Translations under genes and position numbers: made by a program
Notes under the pieces: generated by a model
Told to the model about the DNA's origin: nothing
Databases searched by the model: none
Seen by the model: the letters and a program-made list of their open reading frames with translations, nothing else
Source: Patagioenas fasciata
Lineage: Eukaryota; Chordata; Aves; Columbiformes; Columbidae
Direction of reading: 5' to 3'
NCBI RefSeq assembly: GCF_037038585.1
Contig: NC_092524.1
Location: 40,806,001-40,870,000 of the forward strand
DNA length: 64,000 nucleotides
Shown here: piece by piece, positions 45,648 through 59,480 of the stretch
Position numbering within the stretch: the first letter of the stretch is position 1
Layout: the number at the start of each line of letters is the position of its first letter

Positions 45648-48600
45648 ATATCTTAAATAGAATATAGAAGACTGTTCAGACATAATTACCTTTTAGCTAA
45701 AAATATGAGGAAGAAATTTTGGTAGTTCTAACAGAGAAACAAGTCCTTTGGAAAACCTTACCTATGAGAATGTATTCTTTGACATTAAACATTTGCTTTA
45801 TGTAGGCATCAGATTTCTATTTTGAATATACAATCAAGTTTTTTTTAAGATTTTTGAATAATTCCAATAAGAATTTGCATATTCCACCTATTTTTGGGAA
45901 AACTGACCAGTCTGAAAATGCAAGGTTTGGTGCAATATAAACGGTGGCTCTTAAGGTGCAGTTTCTGAATTGTAGCAATGGCAACTGAAGCTTAATTTCA
46001 GGGAAGTATTTATTTTTTCTCACTTTCTGCTATAAATTGGCAAAGTGCCATGTCTTTCAATGGACCATAGTAAACACAGAAGAAATCTTAGATGTTCCTG
46101 AACATTGACATTTAAACACATGCAGTCAGATCAGAGAAAAAAAAAAAATCAACCCTAACTAATTTAATCTGAGTTTATTCCAGACCTGCAACCTTCAATC
46201 TAGTCCAATGTTTCAGTTGTTTTGGTAGGACCTGGCACTTTGCAGTTGTCTTCTCATTGCCAGCTGTATACGTCTCCTTGGGTAACCCCAAAAGCAAGGT
46301 CAAACGAAGAACATATTGGAAACATCCTGCACTTTCACTGCTCAAGACAGCATCTATCAGAACAGGGGTCCACTATGCAATATAGTGTCTCAAGGAGTTA
46401 GGTGAGGAAGAAAAAAAAAAAAAAAATTTAAAAAGAAGTCCAAAATCACTTATGAGCTATATTCTTTTCCTTCACTACTTCATATTTTCTCTAATCTCTC
46501 CCTATTTTCTCATTTCTCATTCCTTATTTCTGAGAAGTGTTCACTCTTAGAGAATGAGCACTGGAGAAAGCTGAATTTGTTTTTCAAATGAATCTTGTGA
46601 GGATTCAGTAATTGTGGCAAAACAAATCATTATTAATTGTCTGTACAATATTACAAGTTGAGTACTTTCCTTTGCAGTTCTCTTGTTCTCTTGTTCTGCA
46701 CCTACAGTTTGGTATTTTCAGGTCTCAACACCTACACCTTTTAATTTCACTATGAAATGTTCTGCAACTTCACTTTTCTGCTATTGTTTTGTGTTTTGCA
46801 GGCAGAGTATTGATTTAATGTACAACCATTCCAGTTTTCTATAGCTGCAGTTCTTCATTTTGCATCCTTTTTGTACAAATATGTCTAAATCTCTAGAAAA
46901 TTGAAATGCCACAGCAGTAATACCTGCTTCTACTTAATATGTCAAAAACGTAGTTTGAGTATAAAAGAGACATTCAGATTATTGACATTTAACTGTAAAG
47001 AATATGAGACCGCCATTATTTACAAGTGGTTTATTTCTCTCTTTTATGAATAGGTTTAAAGAACTTTGTTAATTATATGCTGTATGACTGAAAAAAAAAA
47101 AGCCTCTACTTATAGATTTTAAATGCCCCTCTTTCTATATAATTACCTTTAAAGTAAGATGAGCATTGCTGCATTGCATTAAATTTATACTCCAATATGT
47201 TCTCTGAATGTGCTATAAATGCAAAGACTCTTTCTTTCTTAATAGAATTTCACTTTTCTCATCTAGAATTTCAATATTTCAGAGGTCTATTCATTTGATT
47301 ATACATGCAAATCACTTGGGAGATCTAATACACTTATCTAAAAATTACTCATTCTTGTATAACGAATTTAACAATCTCATCTACAGTGAACAAGACTTTC
47401 AAAACAGTCTCCAGTTACTCCAGGGAATTGCTTTCTCTTGAATACAGGTCCTGCCACCCAGCCAAAGTGTAACCAGTGCACTCTAAGGCCACAGGGAGCT
47501 TAATGCTTATGTAAAACATAAAGTTCAAGCCACCTCTCAGTATTTTACACTTCCTGGTTTGGGAGGGTGATGTGTACAGGGCTGATTCCTATGCACAATT
47601 GACTTACATTGAGCAGTAAAAAATACCACCAGGAGAATATTACTGTAAAGGTCTGCTGTGGTGTCAGGTGGAGACCACCATGCCCCTTTATTCTGCCTCT
47701 GCTAAAGAGACTTTGGGATGAGGCATCACCAGTTTCTCTCTTGTCGCAAGATGCTGAGATGAGGCATTATCATATGCAGGCAATGAGTAGTGTGATACTC
47801 AGCAGCCACTGGGAACATTACCGGTTTAGTAAGGAAGGCAACATTCTGGCAGGATTGCAAAAATAACCCAAAGAACTAAGGCATTAAATAGTTTTATTAA
47901 AGTTTTGGGGAATTAATACAGTTTCAGAGTAAAAGTAGTAATTACAATCCCAACAGAGTTGTCTTATTATTACCAGTATTCAGCTGGCCAGGTACATGTA
48001 GACTCATTTTTGTCATCCTTGTTTTGAGAAATATTTTCCATCCCCAGTATTAGTGAACCTATACACTGTGTAAGATACCCTATACAGTAAGCAGAATTAC
48101 ATCAAAGATCAATGAAAGCCAAACTGTGAGGAAACCATGGGTAACAACAGTTAAGGTCTGCAAACCCTAGAAGAGATAACTAGAAGCAATGTGCTAAAGA
48201 ATAAAACTTATTAGCTAATGGAATATTGTAATATTTCCCACTGGAGTATCACAGAAGTAGAAAAACACTTCAATGGAGCCTAATAGATTGGAAAAGTAGA
48301 TTTTAGCAGGCAATATGTCTGAGGTAAAAGTCTGAAGCTAGTTCCAAACTGCAAAAAGGGTAGGAACGGCAAGATCTAAAGAGACTGGGGCAGGAAATTT
48401 TTTGTGCTCGAAATATGGAAAACAGGAAATAATAACAATCTAATTGGTGTTCCTCTATCTGACTTCTCTGTGAGTCTTACAGAATAAGGCATTATTCTTA
48501 AATCCTGTTGTTTCTAGGGTCCTCAGATTGCATGCAATATCTTCTTATTTTGAATTTTTCTTTGGAAAAAACAGTTTTCAAACTTTATATGGTGACAAAA

Positions 48601-50937
48601 ATGTCTTAAAATATTTTAAAAGCGTATCTTATGAAGTATTAGTAAAAAAGGGAAAATTAATATTAAGTCCAAGTATTTTATTTATATAGATAGCTCTGTT
48701 CCATATAGATAGTTTTCCTTCATTATTTTAAGAAATTATAATTATATGCTGTGATTCATAAATTTAGAAAATACTATTTGATGACACTGATGTTTTAAAG
48801 ACAACAGGATAAGTTCTTACATTTTGTTTTACTTATACGTAAATATTATCACAAAAGTCCAAAAATAAGATTGCCCATTCTTGCTTTCAGGAAAAAAATA
48901 TATGTATAAAAAGATGTGGCATGAAGATCCCTTGTATTTCATATTTCCAAACATGTTTAAAAACAAACAAACAAACAAAAAGCCATTAATGGGGACAAGA
49001 TAACAATGAAATGTTAAAGTCCAGGACAGAAAAAAGGGGAAGTTGCAGTAATCAGTTCTTGACCATTTTATGACTCCTTGTGAAGCCATTGAATGCTGTA
49101 CTCAGCATATTGTTTTGGCATTCCATATTTTACTAGCTACTTCAAAAATAAGTTTGCGTATTGACAGAATATTTGAAACAGGTAAACCTGGATACCACCA
49201 TGTATGCTGCTAATTGGTTCTTCCACATTCTCCATAGCAAGTTTCAAACAGATTGATATCACAGTATATGGAATTACATCTCTTCCAGTTACACCCATGC
49301 CTCCAGGTTCCAGCTACCATGTCTGCTACTTCTCTATAATTTCTCCAGGTTTTTTTTTCCATTGTGTTATATTAGATGCTAATAGCACAATTGTTGTTTC
49401 CCATGTCAAATATACTGTCTTCAGTAAATTGCAAAAATCTAAGGTTTTCATCTTTGCTTCTGTAAAATAATAAATCCTTGCTTAGCAAAAACAAAGTGAT
49501 AATAGCTTAGAAGTGTTCAACAAGGTAAAGGTTTAACTTCTAATCTATTAATGAATATACATATTCTATAGGACAACATAATCACTTTCATCAGAAAAAC
49601 TCATAGAAAAGCAAATGTTCTGTTAAATAATTTAGAAAAATACCATCCTCAGAAAACAGCCCGGTCTCTGGTCTCCAAGAACCTGTCAGCCAGCACTTGA
49701 TCTGCTCTTCATCCTGCATAGTATAAGATTTCCCATGTTCAACTCCTTTATGTCTTACAGAAAGCATATGGAACATGACTTTTTATTTTCATTTTTTACA
49801 CGTAGATGGACACTTTTCTTTATGATAGATAGAGCTTCATGTTTAATGGATCTATAAGTGGATGCATTGGATCCATTGTACGCATGCCATCTGACTTACC
49901 CCGACAAGCACAAACTGGTTTCTCCTCAAAGTCCATATGAACAGCAAGGTATATTCACAACAGTGACTGCTCTGATTTTTCAACACTTTGTATATAGCAC
50001 TACATGGAAGAGTTCATGATCTTAAATGGGTTTGTGTATTATGGATCATAGTATTCTCTTCTGAGATGCCTAACTCTTCCTTCCCATTCCTTTTATAAAA
50101 ACTCTAGCTGGTCAAAGATAGATGTCTTCATGCTTAGCAAACTGAAGCCTACTTCCTGTGGTAGATTTTGTGTCTTCAAGGTACTCAAACTTCTCAGTGT
50201 GCCTAAACGATAACTGAATCATTCTGGCAAAATCTTAGTGTCTGACATCATGATTAGTTATTTTTTATCATCCTGCATACAGGAGATGGAGCTTCTTCAA
50301 CACCCACTTCAAGACAATGACTGTGATTCTCAGGAAAGATCCCATGTTCGTCACCAGAGATCCAATTACAACATCCATCTGCTCACAGTTTATCTCCCCA
50401 GTATCATTGCACAGTGATCTTATGTGGATGTATATGATCTGTGGAAAAAAAAAAAAAAAACACAACAAAAAACAAAAAACAACAGCAACACAATATTGCA
50501 AAGCACACAATAATTTCCCTTGTAGAAAGAATGCAAGAGGCAAGAGTATCAGTCTAGACTGAGCTACCCCTTCTAGTCTAAAAAAAAAGCCTAGAGCCCA
50601 AAGCCAATGACCCTGTTTGTAGTAAGAGTCAATGTTACGAAGTTCAGCATGGTTCATTTACAAACTAAGTATGTCATTTCGATATGCTAAAAAAATATCT
50701 TTTATTACCATTAATGACACTATGAAAAACATCACCTAGACCATGACCTGGGACAGAACAGGAAAAACAACACTGCACAGGGAGTTGGTTTCCTCTCAAA
50801 GAAACATCAATGAGAACTGAAGGGAAAATGGTCCCTCTTCAAACCTCATTTCAGCAAACTTCAACTGTAGCTCTTCCTTCACCTAAAGAACATTGAGATT
50901 ACACTACCTCCTTCACATTTTTAGAGAAGTTGTTTAA

Positions 50938-50973
50938 TTTTTTTTTTTCAAATGAAAAAAAAAAAAAAAAAAA
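50938..50973. repeat. T/A palindromic tract
   Basis: T11 followed by CA, a two-base spacer, TG and A19 gives a 13-base perfect inverted repeat at 50938-50950 and 50953-50965, with the A run continuing to 50973. It could extrude as a hairpin. Most of the match is homopolymer. Confidence 0.8.
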
Positions 50974-53900
50974 GATTTGTTCAATTTCCTCCCAAAAAGC
51001 TAGGATAAAGTAAGTCTACTTTGTCTGGAGAGCTAAGTTTACTGTTCTGAAAGCAGTAAAAATCTCTTAAATTAATGAAGAGAATAAAAAGATGCCTCAA
51101 AAGACTGATTGCATTTTTAACTATGTAGAAATTATTGATCTATATTAGACTCTTTGGTGTAGAGATATAATCTGAGAAAACACATTTTCCCTACATTACC
51201 CTAAGGTAGTGACTAGTCATTTACTTATCTGCCTTGTTTTTTAGTGTTCTACCTTCACTCCCTTTTTTTTAAGTTCTGATGTAATTAAAAATTCATAGCA
51301 TTTTACATTATCCTCTGGGTTTTGGTGGAGGTTTTTGAGTAGAAGAAATTATGTCTTGGTGATATGTGGATGCGAAAAAAGGACTATTAATGGGTGAATG
51401 AATGTCACTTGGTTGAGGGTAAAACAGATGATCCAATCATTTTTAAATGGACTACTTTCTGTTCTGAGAAAGTGCTAACAGAACTAAATAGAGATGATCA
51501 GAAAAATGAAAGAAGAGTACATATTGGATACTTTTGACTTGCCTACAGTATATTGTACTTCTGATTTTATGGCAATTTGTGATAAGCTAGGAGCCCTTCA
51601 CATTAAAAAAGAAAAAAAAAAAAAGTTAAAATTATCAGTATATTCTAGAAGTTATACTGGAAATTTCAACAAATGATCTGCAGTCAGAAAGAAGTACAGA
51701 AAAGCTGTTGATATTAGAGGAAATGGTTCTATAAAAGGTAGAAAAATAGATACTCCGAAAGTGCTTTGGACAGGAAAAAAAGTTTGAAAGTATTTGAGAA
51801 CTTACAAAATGAAAATGACAGATTCTAGTAGGAAAGGACTAAAATAATTGAGGGCTAAAAACAAAGTTTTAAAAAACCCTGCAATTGAGTCTAAAAGACT
51901 TGTAATAAACAATGCAAGTTGAAAGATTTCACACACATAAACAATTAATTCAATAGACGGTTTAAAATATTTTATAAATACTTTATTTGTATGTTTATTT
52001 GTACTTTGTTTATAGCATAAAATTGCTCACATCTGTCTACTTGTGGCTAGGAGCTCAAATACACTGGATGATAGATTATATCAATTTAACATAGTTCTAG
52101 GACACTTGTGCAGGCTGCCTTGCATCCTTCCACCTCCTGTGCTCCATCTCAACTGTATATGATTTACATGGGTAGCCACACTATTTCTATCCAAGAAAGT
52201 GACCATGTTCAGACTGTGGTAGTTGGACCATTTTTGTGTTCCAGTCTCAGTAGTCATGCAGCTAACATGTGGAAGACTGTTGTTCAGATGCCCATACCAT
52301 CCCTGCAGATCTTCCCAAGGTAGACAATAAAAGTGTCTCTGGTGTCACTTTTCCGGTAGATGGATGTGTACTGTCTATCAAACTCAAGTTTTATGTCTAC
52401 ATGATAACAAACAACTTTAAGCCCAGTTTTCTATAGAGTTGTTGTAAAATGTATTCTGAGTTAATAAACCAATACAAATAATCTATTTTAATAAGACAAT
52501 CCAAGGAACACAAAATTACTAGTTGCATTCAGTAGTAACAATGTTTGAGAACTAAAATAAATGCTTATGCAACTTCCACAGAATCAGAGAAGCATAGAAG
52601 TATATCTGTACTATACAATGGTGTTTGATGGAAAGATACACCCTGGGTTCTGAAATACTACAGTGTCACAGACTATGCTAATACCCAGTGTATGCTTGCT
52701 CTTGCTTTCATACACTGGCTACCTTTCCTAGGCTAATAAGTTCCCTACAAGACTGCATGTATTAAAAAGAAATTTTAAAAAAATTAAAATTAAAAAGTGT
52801 GCTAAAGAAATTTAAAGACATTTGTTATGCATAAAAGGTGTAAAAGGATGCTGACTGTCCCTATGGCTACAGCACAGGAACAAGAAGGAATGGTGTCTCT
52901 CAGGCTTCAGTATTCTGGGTTGTTTCTGCCAATGTTTCTAAAGCAAACCCAAGCATTTCATTAGCAACATTTTGTTGTCCTGGTTTCTTTTTTTTTTTTT
53001 TTTTTTTGAAATGAAAACATTACAGCTTGAATTGTATTTAGAACAAAAAGAGTCCAAAGAAAGCATACTTGAATGTTAAGAAACTGTAAGATTCAAGCAT
53101 CTTTCTTTGTAAGTATTGCTGTATTGCAGTAATATATTTTAATCTAAATTACTTGAAAAACTGTCCGTTGTACAGTCAATGAATCTAATTACAAATAATA
53201 CTGTTCTGACCTTTCTCCATCTAGATGTAGATATTTCACCCTCTAGCAACTGCATTTTTAAAATTCACTGATGACATACTTTTATTAATAGACAAAAGAC
53301 CATTGATGATATCCACAGATCTAAAACTTTTGACTTAATCATCATGTTCCCTTGATTAAAGAAACTGCTATTGTTTGATCAATTATTCCTGCTATTATCT
53401 TGGATTGATTTTTGTGGGCCATTGTAAAAATGTTAGAGAGACAAATTCTGATAAAACAGGTACATTTGCGTGTTATGTGAAAATATTGATTGACCCTTAT
53501 ATGTGTTGCAAAAAACAAATCATTCAATAGGAAACAGCTCTCTGATTTGAATACAGAGTCCTGAGAATGTCTGCTTTACCATAGATCAGTTTGGTAGAAC
53601 AGTTCTACGCAAACCTGTGTTTCAGTGGGGTTTAATGGTACCTCAAGGCTGCTGTAAATGATGCCAAGTAAATAAATTTCTGAAACAACTATATATTGGC
53701 TGAACTTTGTTGTACACTATTTATACTAACAACATGATGTCTGTGCTATGACTGATTGGCGGGGGTCTCTTCGAAAACAGCTTGAGCTTTGTCGCAGGAA
53801 AAGGTCTTTCCACTTGGACTAGGCACTATGCAGGGAGCCCCAGGTGTGCCTATACCTCCCAAAGCTCTTAATACAGCACCCTAGTGTTCCTGAAAGGAAA

Positions 53901-54938
53901 ATATTTTACACCCTCTGTATAGCAGCTCAGCTGGGTCATTCAGGACCAAGAAACCCTATCTGAGGAAGTTTTTAATCCTGTGCTGGCTTGTTAAGGGTCA
54001 CCTGTGCAACACAGAAGGATGTCTGTGCTTGATCAAGCCTACCAGCTCTCTTTATTGCATTAAATATCAGAAGCAAAAACACAAGGAAAAAAAATCTTGT
54101 CTGTGGATTCCAGAAAATCTCTGAAAACTACCCAAGAGAGTTTGTCCCCTCCTAAGACAATGACAGAAATCCAAATGACATCAATGAAACCAGTAGCTTT
54201 TCTGTAACTAGCTATGTGACACTATGCCAGGCAGCCTACAGGCTGTAATCCCAGCTGAAAGTTATGTTTGCATTCTACCTGTTTACATGAGCTGATTTTC
54301 CAGTGAAATCTCTGACAGTGCAAATACATTATTTTTTATTTGAAAAGCTCAGTAAGACTTTACTCACTTGCTCACTCTTACTGAGTTAAATTACATCTGA
54401 TTCAAAAGTCTTGTTCTTCCTGTTATGAACTGACACTCAACTTCATGTATCTTGAAAATACCTCTGAATCAAGTGAGTTTAGTCATGTGGTTTTACTTAA
54501 TATATTGCATGTTTAGAATTCCACAGCTTTATTTTTGCTACGTTTGTTCCCACATCCTGCAGGTGACCCTGTATTCTTCCAAAGAGAAACCATTTACTTT
54601 CAGTTATACAAAAACGTGATCTACAATTATAATTCTGCATTACAGGAGATATATCTACATATACAAGGTGGTGGGGTGTGAGGCAGGAGGAATGTGGGGG
54701 TGTATGGACTTTGTCCTTGACAAAAGATTCCTGAAGCTGTTGTGCTCTTGTAGATTTCCCTTTAAGATAATCACACCACTCAGGACACAAGAGTCACCAG
54801 CTGGAATATAACCCACTTTAATACTCAGTGGTTATGCAATGCAAACACTAACCTGACTGCTTATTTGTCATAATTATTTTTTATAGATTTTTTTCTGCTA
54901 GCTCTAGAAGAAGAAAATGACCTCATGATGAGATTCAG

Positions 54939-55320
54939 TCATAGAATCATAGAAATTAAAACTGTTAACGAATAATGAGACCATCTAAGTTCTTTCACTC
55001 CAAAGCTAGATTACTTCTCAGTACATATATTTGATAATGCAGTCGAACTTTTTCAGATTTCCCAAATAATTAAACCTTATGTTTTTCAAGTGGCTTTGCT
55101 GTCTAATAGATTCTAGCCTTTAGAAGTGTTTTGAACACTGTTTAAATTTTTCTGTACTTTATTTCTCCTTTCTTATATGTGCACTAAAACTGCTGCTTTA
55201 AAAGGGTTTCCCTTCTACATATGTGAAAATTGTTACCATGTTGCTTTTGCTCATTGTTTAATCATACTAGATGTATTCAGCTTCAAAATCAGTCCCAGAT
55301 GAGATGATTTTTCCAATTGG
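54939..55320 (-). repeat. Old CR1-family remnant, minus strand
   Basis: It opens with TCATAGAATCATAGAAATTA, the reversed CR1 terminal repeat. This is followed by GAGACCATCTAAGTTC, where CR1 has a GATCATCTAGTCC block. Further right, GTGAAAATTGTTACCATG and ATCATACTAG...TTCAGCTTC parallel the ATGTGAAGACTGTTATCATG region and the following CTAGACTAAAC segment. It is strongly decayed; the right boundary is uncertain. Confidence 0.6.
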
Positions 55321-57145
55321 TCAAAGTGAATTATCTTTTCTAGGGCTGGCTAAAAAACTTAAAAATTTTACACAAATTTTTCTTCTGTGAATTTGCTACT
55401 TGTTTCCCTATGAAAAACACTTATCCAGGTTAGCAGTGACTGAAATTCATTATCATATAATGGCAGCTGGTATTATTACAGATTTCTTTCCCCTGCTATT
55501 TATGATACAGCTTGAATGTTCTAACAGATAGTTAAAATCATGCAGCTAGCATGTAAGGTTCTGAGCCAGATGCAAACTGAAAATGAAGAAAGCATTTCAG
55601 TGTCAGTGCCATGATTCAAATGTTCTTTTCTCAGCCAAGATGGACTCATAACTACCACATTTTGTTATCATGTCTTTAAAATATGTGTTTTTCTCTCACT
55701 CTAAATCCATCAAAAATCTTTCGTAGTGGAATTTTCAAAGTGCTTATATCAATTAAGAATACAAGTTCCATTAATTTTTGCATTAAAATCTATTTTGTTT
55801 CTGAGAAATGAGATGTTTTGGATATTTATATACTTCTGAAAATTAAACGTCATGGATATTGCATTATTGAGCCATCTGATTTGTTGTTTATCAGGTCTCC
55901 CCTCCCCCCCCCCAACTTTCTAAAACTGTTGGCCAAGATTAGGAGGTTAAAGCCTTGAAGAGAATTCTTATAAATTTCATTAAATTTGGTGGCTCGTTAG
56001 AAGACACAAAGCCAGATTGACAACCCACTAGGAATAAAGCATCAGCCACAGCTCAGCAGTTATCTTCTTTAATTGACCTCTTGCTACCCAGTCAGCAGGT
56101 ACTCTGCCAACATGTCAGTGCAAAAGTAGCTGTGAACTACTGAGAGTGTGTAATGTCTTCTGAAGACCTGATATGTGCAGACATGAAAAGCAGCTGAGAG
56201 GACTGGAAAGTCTAATGGAGCTGGGCATATCTAACTGAATTGGGCATAAAGCTCAGCATAAATGGATAAAGCTGCTGCAATGGGGCAAACAAAGAGATGT
56301 AAGAATATCAAATACAAATACTCAAATGATAGCTTCATTAGCTCTGTTGTTCTCAGAACAATTCATTTTATTATTTCTAATAAGACAACAGAAACCAAAA
56401 CACAACCAAGGAACCATGTCAATGAAATAATCCCTATTACGATGAATTTTGAACACCAACAGGAATAGAAAATAAACTCAGTATCTAAAAGAAAATGCAT
56501 TCTCTTTTTAGATTGTGTAGATTGAACACAGTCGGCTAAGTGATCACACTACAGAAATATGCAGAGGACCTTGAGGGAGTTATGCAGCTACATGATATTG
56601 CGATCATTGTGATAACATCTGAAGAGTCCAGCTCAGCACCCTGCTGCACTCAGCACAATGCATGCACATGCAGAAAGCAAATATTTTCCACTTCCCATGT
56701 GATTTTGTTTTCACTCTTCTTCTCTTACATCTCCCCATCTATATATAAGAATAATTACAGGGGCTGAAGAGGAAAACATCATTCGCAGCAAACACCTAAA
56801 AAACCCACTATGGTTAAGTCAGTTCCCACAGCTATTCTAGTGACAAATTCACTAGTTTTTTAGTGGCATAGGGATAAGATGGCTGTGTCATGGGCCTACA
56901 ACAGTCCCAGTAGAATTCTGTCAACTTACTGTCAGTTTTCCCTCCTCGTGCCACCACTGTCAGGCTTGTAAAACTGGATGCTGTGTTATTGATGCAGTGA
57001 GATCAAGTTATATTGATACTGCAGAGGTAGGTTTGTGAGTAATTAGAGAATGTTGGACTGCTGGGCTCCTGACTGGTACTATCTTGGGAGGTAAATTTAT
57101 CTCAGAGTGGAACTAAGAAAAAATGATTTGGCTAGTTGGCTGGTT

Positions 57146-57247
57146 TGAAATAAAAAAGGAAGGAGAATGAAAAGAAACAAACAAAAAAAAAAATGGGGGC
57201 TAGCGGATGAGAAGGGGAAAGGGAAAGGTAAAAGGAAGCAAGGGAAG
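57146..57247 (+). repeat. Polypurine tract
   Basis: About 100 bases are nearly all A and G on the plus strand, including GAGAAGGGGAAAGGGAAAGG near 57210-57230. The tract is interrupted by a short GGGGGCTAGCGGATG segment. Such tracts can form triplex or alternative structures. No transposon is recognised next to it. Confidence 0.7.
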
Positions 57248-59357
57248 CTTGTTTCAGTCCAGAAAATAAGAAAAGGGAAAACTTAGAAATTTTTAAAATA
57301 AGGCCCCTTAAAATCCCCAGAAGTTCATACTACATGTTGTTAAGGTTTTTTTCGTACAGTAAGACATGATACAATCACTCAGTCAAGAAAAAAAAAAAAA
57401 AAATGGAGATCCTTTTCAAAACTTCTTTTTTAATTATGAGTATGGAAAAATGTATCCAAACACAAAAAATTGTAAATTGAGCATCACCCCTCTCCCCGCT
57501 AAATGTCATGAGTTTGCTTAGAAACAAGTGATATCCAGAAAACAGCACAAACAACATCTGTTTCAAGGGTATCAACAGTTCGGTAGAAGCCTATACCAGC
57601 AAGACACTATTCCTCATCCAGAAAGTTATGAAAGTCAATCGAAGGGGACCAGCCTCCTCCTAACCTCCTCAACCGCCGCTGCAATGTACATCGGGAGCAA
57701 TAAACAGTGCCTTTTTGCCCAAAACTGAGGGTCTAGGAAGACCCTTCTCCCCTTCAGTCATGGGACAACAGCGCAGGCAGCACAGGCACAGGCTGGTCAT
57801 AGCCTTGTCCTTATCTGATCGAGAGGAAACATTTTATCCATTTTGTGTCACTTCACTGTTATATGGAAAGAGAAGAAATGGCAGGCTAGTTTCAGATGGT
57901 ATTGAAAAATCAGCACAGAACAAGCTTATTCAAAGTACTTCCCTTAAAAACTTCCTGGGAATAAGAATGCTCCACACTCAATAGAAAATAGCTCCAGCTT
58001 GGTCATAACTGAAGAAACGCAGCAGACAACTGTTTGCAATAAAGCAAAAGATCTCTTTTTTTCATCTTTCATGACCCTTTCCTTTTGTGCTCTGGAGGTT
58101 CTTAATGAAAAATGTGCACTGAAAAGATACATATGAGCTTTTTACAGTCTAGCATGAGCAAAGAAGCAGCTATTCATAGAGGCAAATGCCCAGCAGCTTA
58201 TTTGAAATACTGTTCCTGCTGATAGCAGAGCAGCATTTGGAACAGGGAGTTTGTGTTTTGGACAAAGCATTTTTTACAGTTACTATGTGATATGACAAGA
58301 AGAGAATACAAAGAAAAGCAATGAGAGGAGAGCAAGGACAGAACTGATGTGGTTTCATCAGAATTACTGTAATTACAAAAATTTTCAGCAGTACCATGTA
58401 CGTGGGCGCACAGTTCTTTATTGAATACTTGAAATATATTACCTGCACCCCTGAGAATGCTGATAGCAAATCCAGTACTGGCAGGAAGGTGTGGGGACCT
58501 GATGCCATTGCTAGTCAGGCTGCAATGCTCCCAATCATCACAGTTTCTTTCTCTGTCCTTGTGCGTCGTGTTCTAACTCCCTAAGTGGAGTCAAACCACT
58601 CAAAGTCACTTCAGAAATGGGTCTACAGCAAAGCATATTAGATCACAGCAACAGTTTTGTCAGCTCCAGAAGACTTAAGGCTGGATAGGTGTTTTACTGC
58701 TCTTTAGATCCAGATCCAGTTCTCAGATTCAAGCTTAAAGATGCCACTTACAGAAAGCACTTATCTATTTGTTAAAAATGTGTTTAGCCAAAGAAACACA
58801 ACTAAGTAAGTATGTTGGGACTTGATTTATTTTTTTATTAGATTTCAAGGAAAAGTAAGCAAAATAATTTTTCCAAGGCATTCAGGGCATAGAGCCAGGG
58901 GAGACCACATTATGACACTCTCATATTTCAATAATGCCCATAAATCCCCCAAAAAGGGGCAACTCCATTTACTAAAATATTGTTCTTTCCTCCTTAAAGA
59001 AGCCTTTGTTTAAGAGGAATGGAAAGCATTCCACTGGCATGGCTTTATTTGTTTTCTGGGTTTTTTAAATAAGGGGGACAGCTTTGGTGTCACAGGTGTG
59101 TTGAATTGTCACAGCAGCTAACAGAGGAGTCATCCTTGTCCTTAACTCATTTGTTTCTGTCTTTGGTAGGTCATACAATAAACCAGTAACCTGTCAACTA
59201 ACTACAGAATTTAAAAAAGCAAAAACAATTATAAGTTTGGTTTTTCTCTGTCCAAGCACTAAGGGTCTTGTATGCTGTTTTCATTAACGTAGCTACTTAT
59301 ACCATGATATACCACTGAAATCAATGGGACTATTTATGGAGTCATTTGCTATTCAAA

Positions 59358-59480
59358 GGGCTTGATTCTCTGATTATTTATTCTGGTTTTTCACTAGTGT
59401 TACTCTGCTTACTTGTACAGAGTTACTTCTATTTTAGCTAATGCAAAAGAGACTGCAGTCAAAGGTGACAGAGTCTGGCA
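59358..59480. repeat. Ancient imperfect palindromic repeat, copy C
   Basis: The left end GGGCTTGATTCTCTG and the right end GACAGAGTCTGGCAC are imperfect reverse complements. Between them ACTAGTGTTACTCTGC and GTACAGAGTTACTTC resemble the CACTGGTGTTACTCC/GGAGTTACTCC arms I recall from the same old amniote palindromic family as copies A and B. Identity is low and the assignment tentative. Confidence 0.45.

Larger units (their letters stand above)
43291..54938. other. Unassigned AT-rich sequence with simple repeats
   Basis: No supported gene over more than 11 kb. Simple repeats: a microsatellite at 45532-45647, A-rich tracts at 46409-46427 and 50445-50491, a 28-base T/A palindrome at 50938-50965, and T20 at 52988-53007. 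A short open frame after a good acceptor (44605, MEMKQKEKSDVPADFAT...) is exon-like but only 27 codons long. The frame 52108-52323 ends at AAGGTAGAC, a possible donor, without further support. Nothing else is identifiable. Confidence 0.5.

Noticed and set aside
57156-57247. Polypurine tract as the PPT of a retroelement
   Set aside because: It is far longer and looser than a retroviral polypurine tract, and no LTR follows it on either side.
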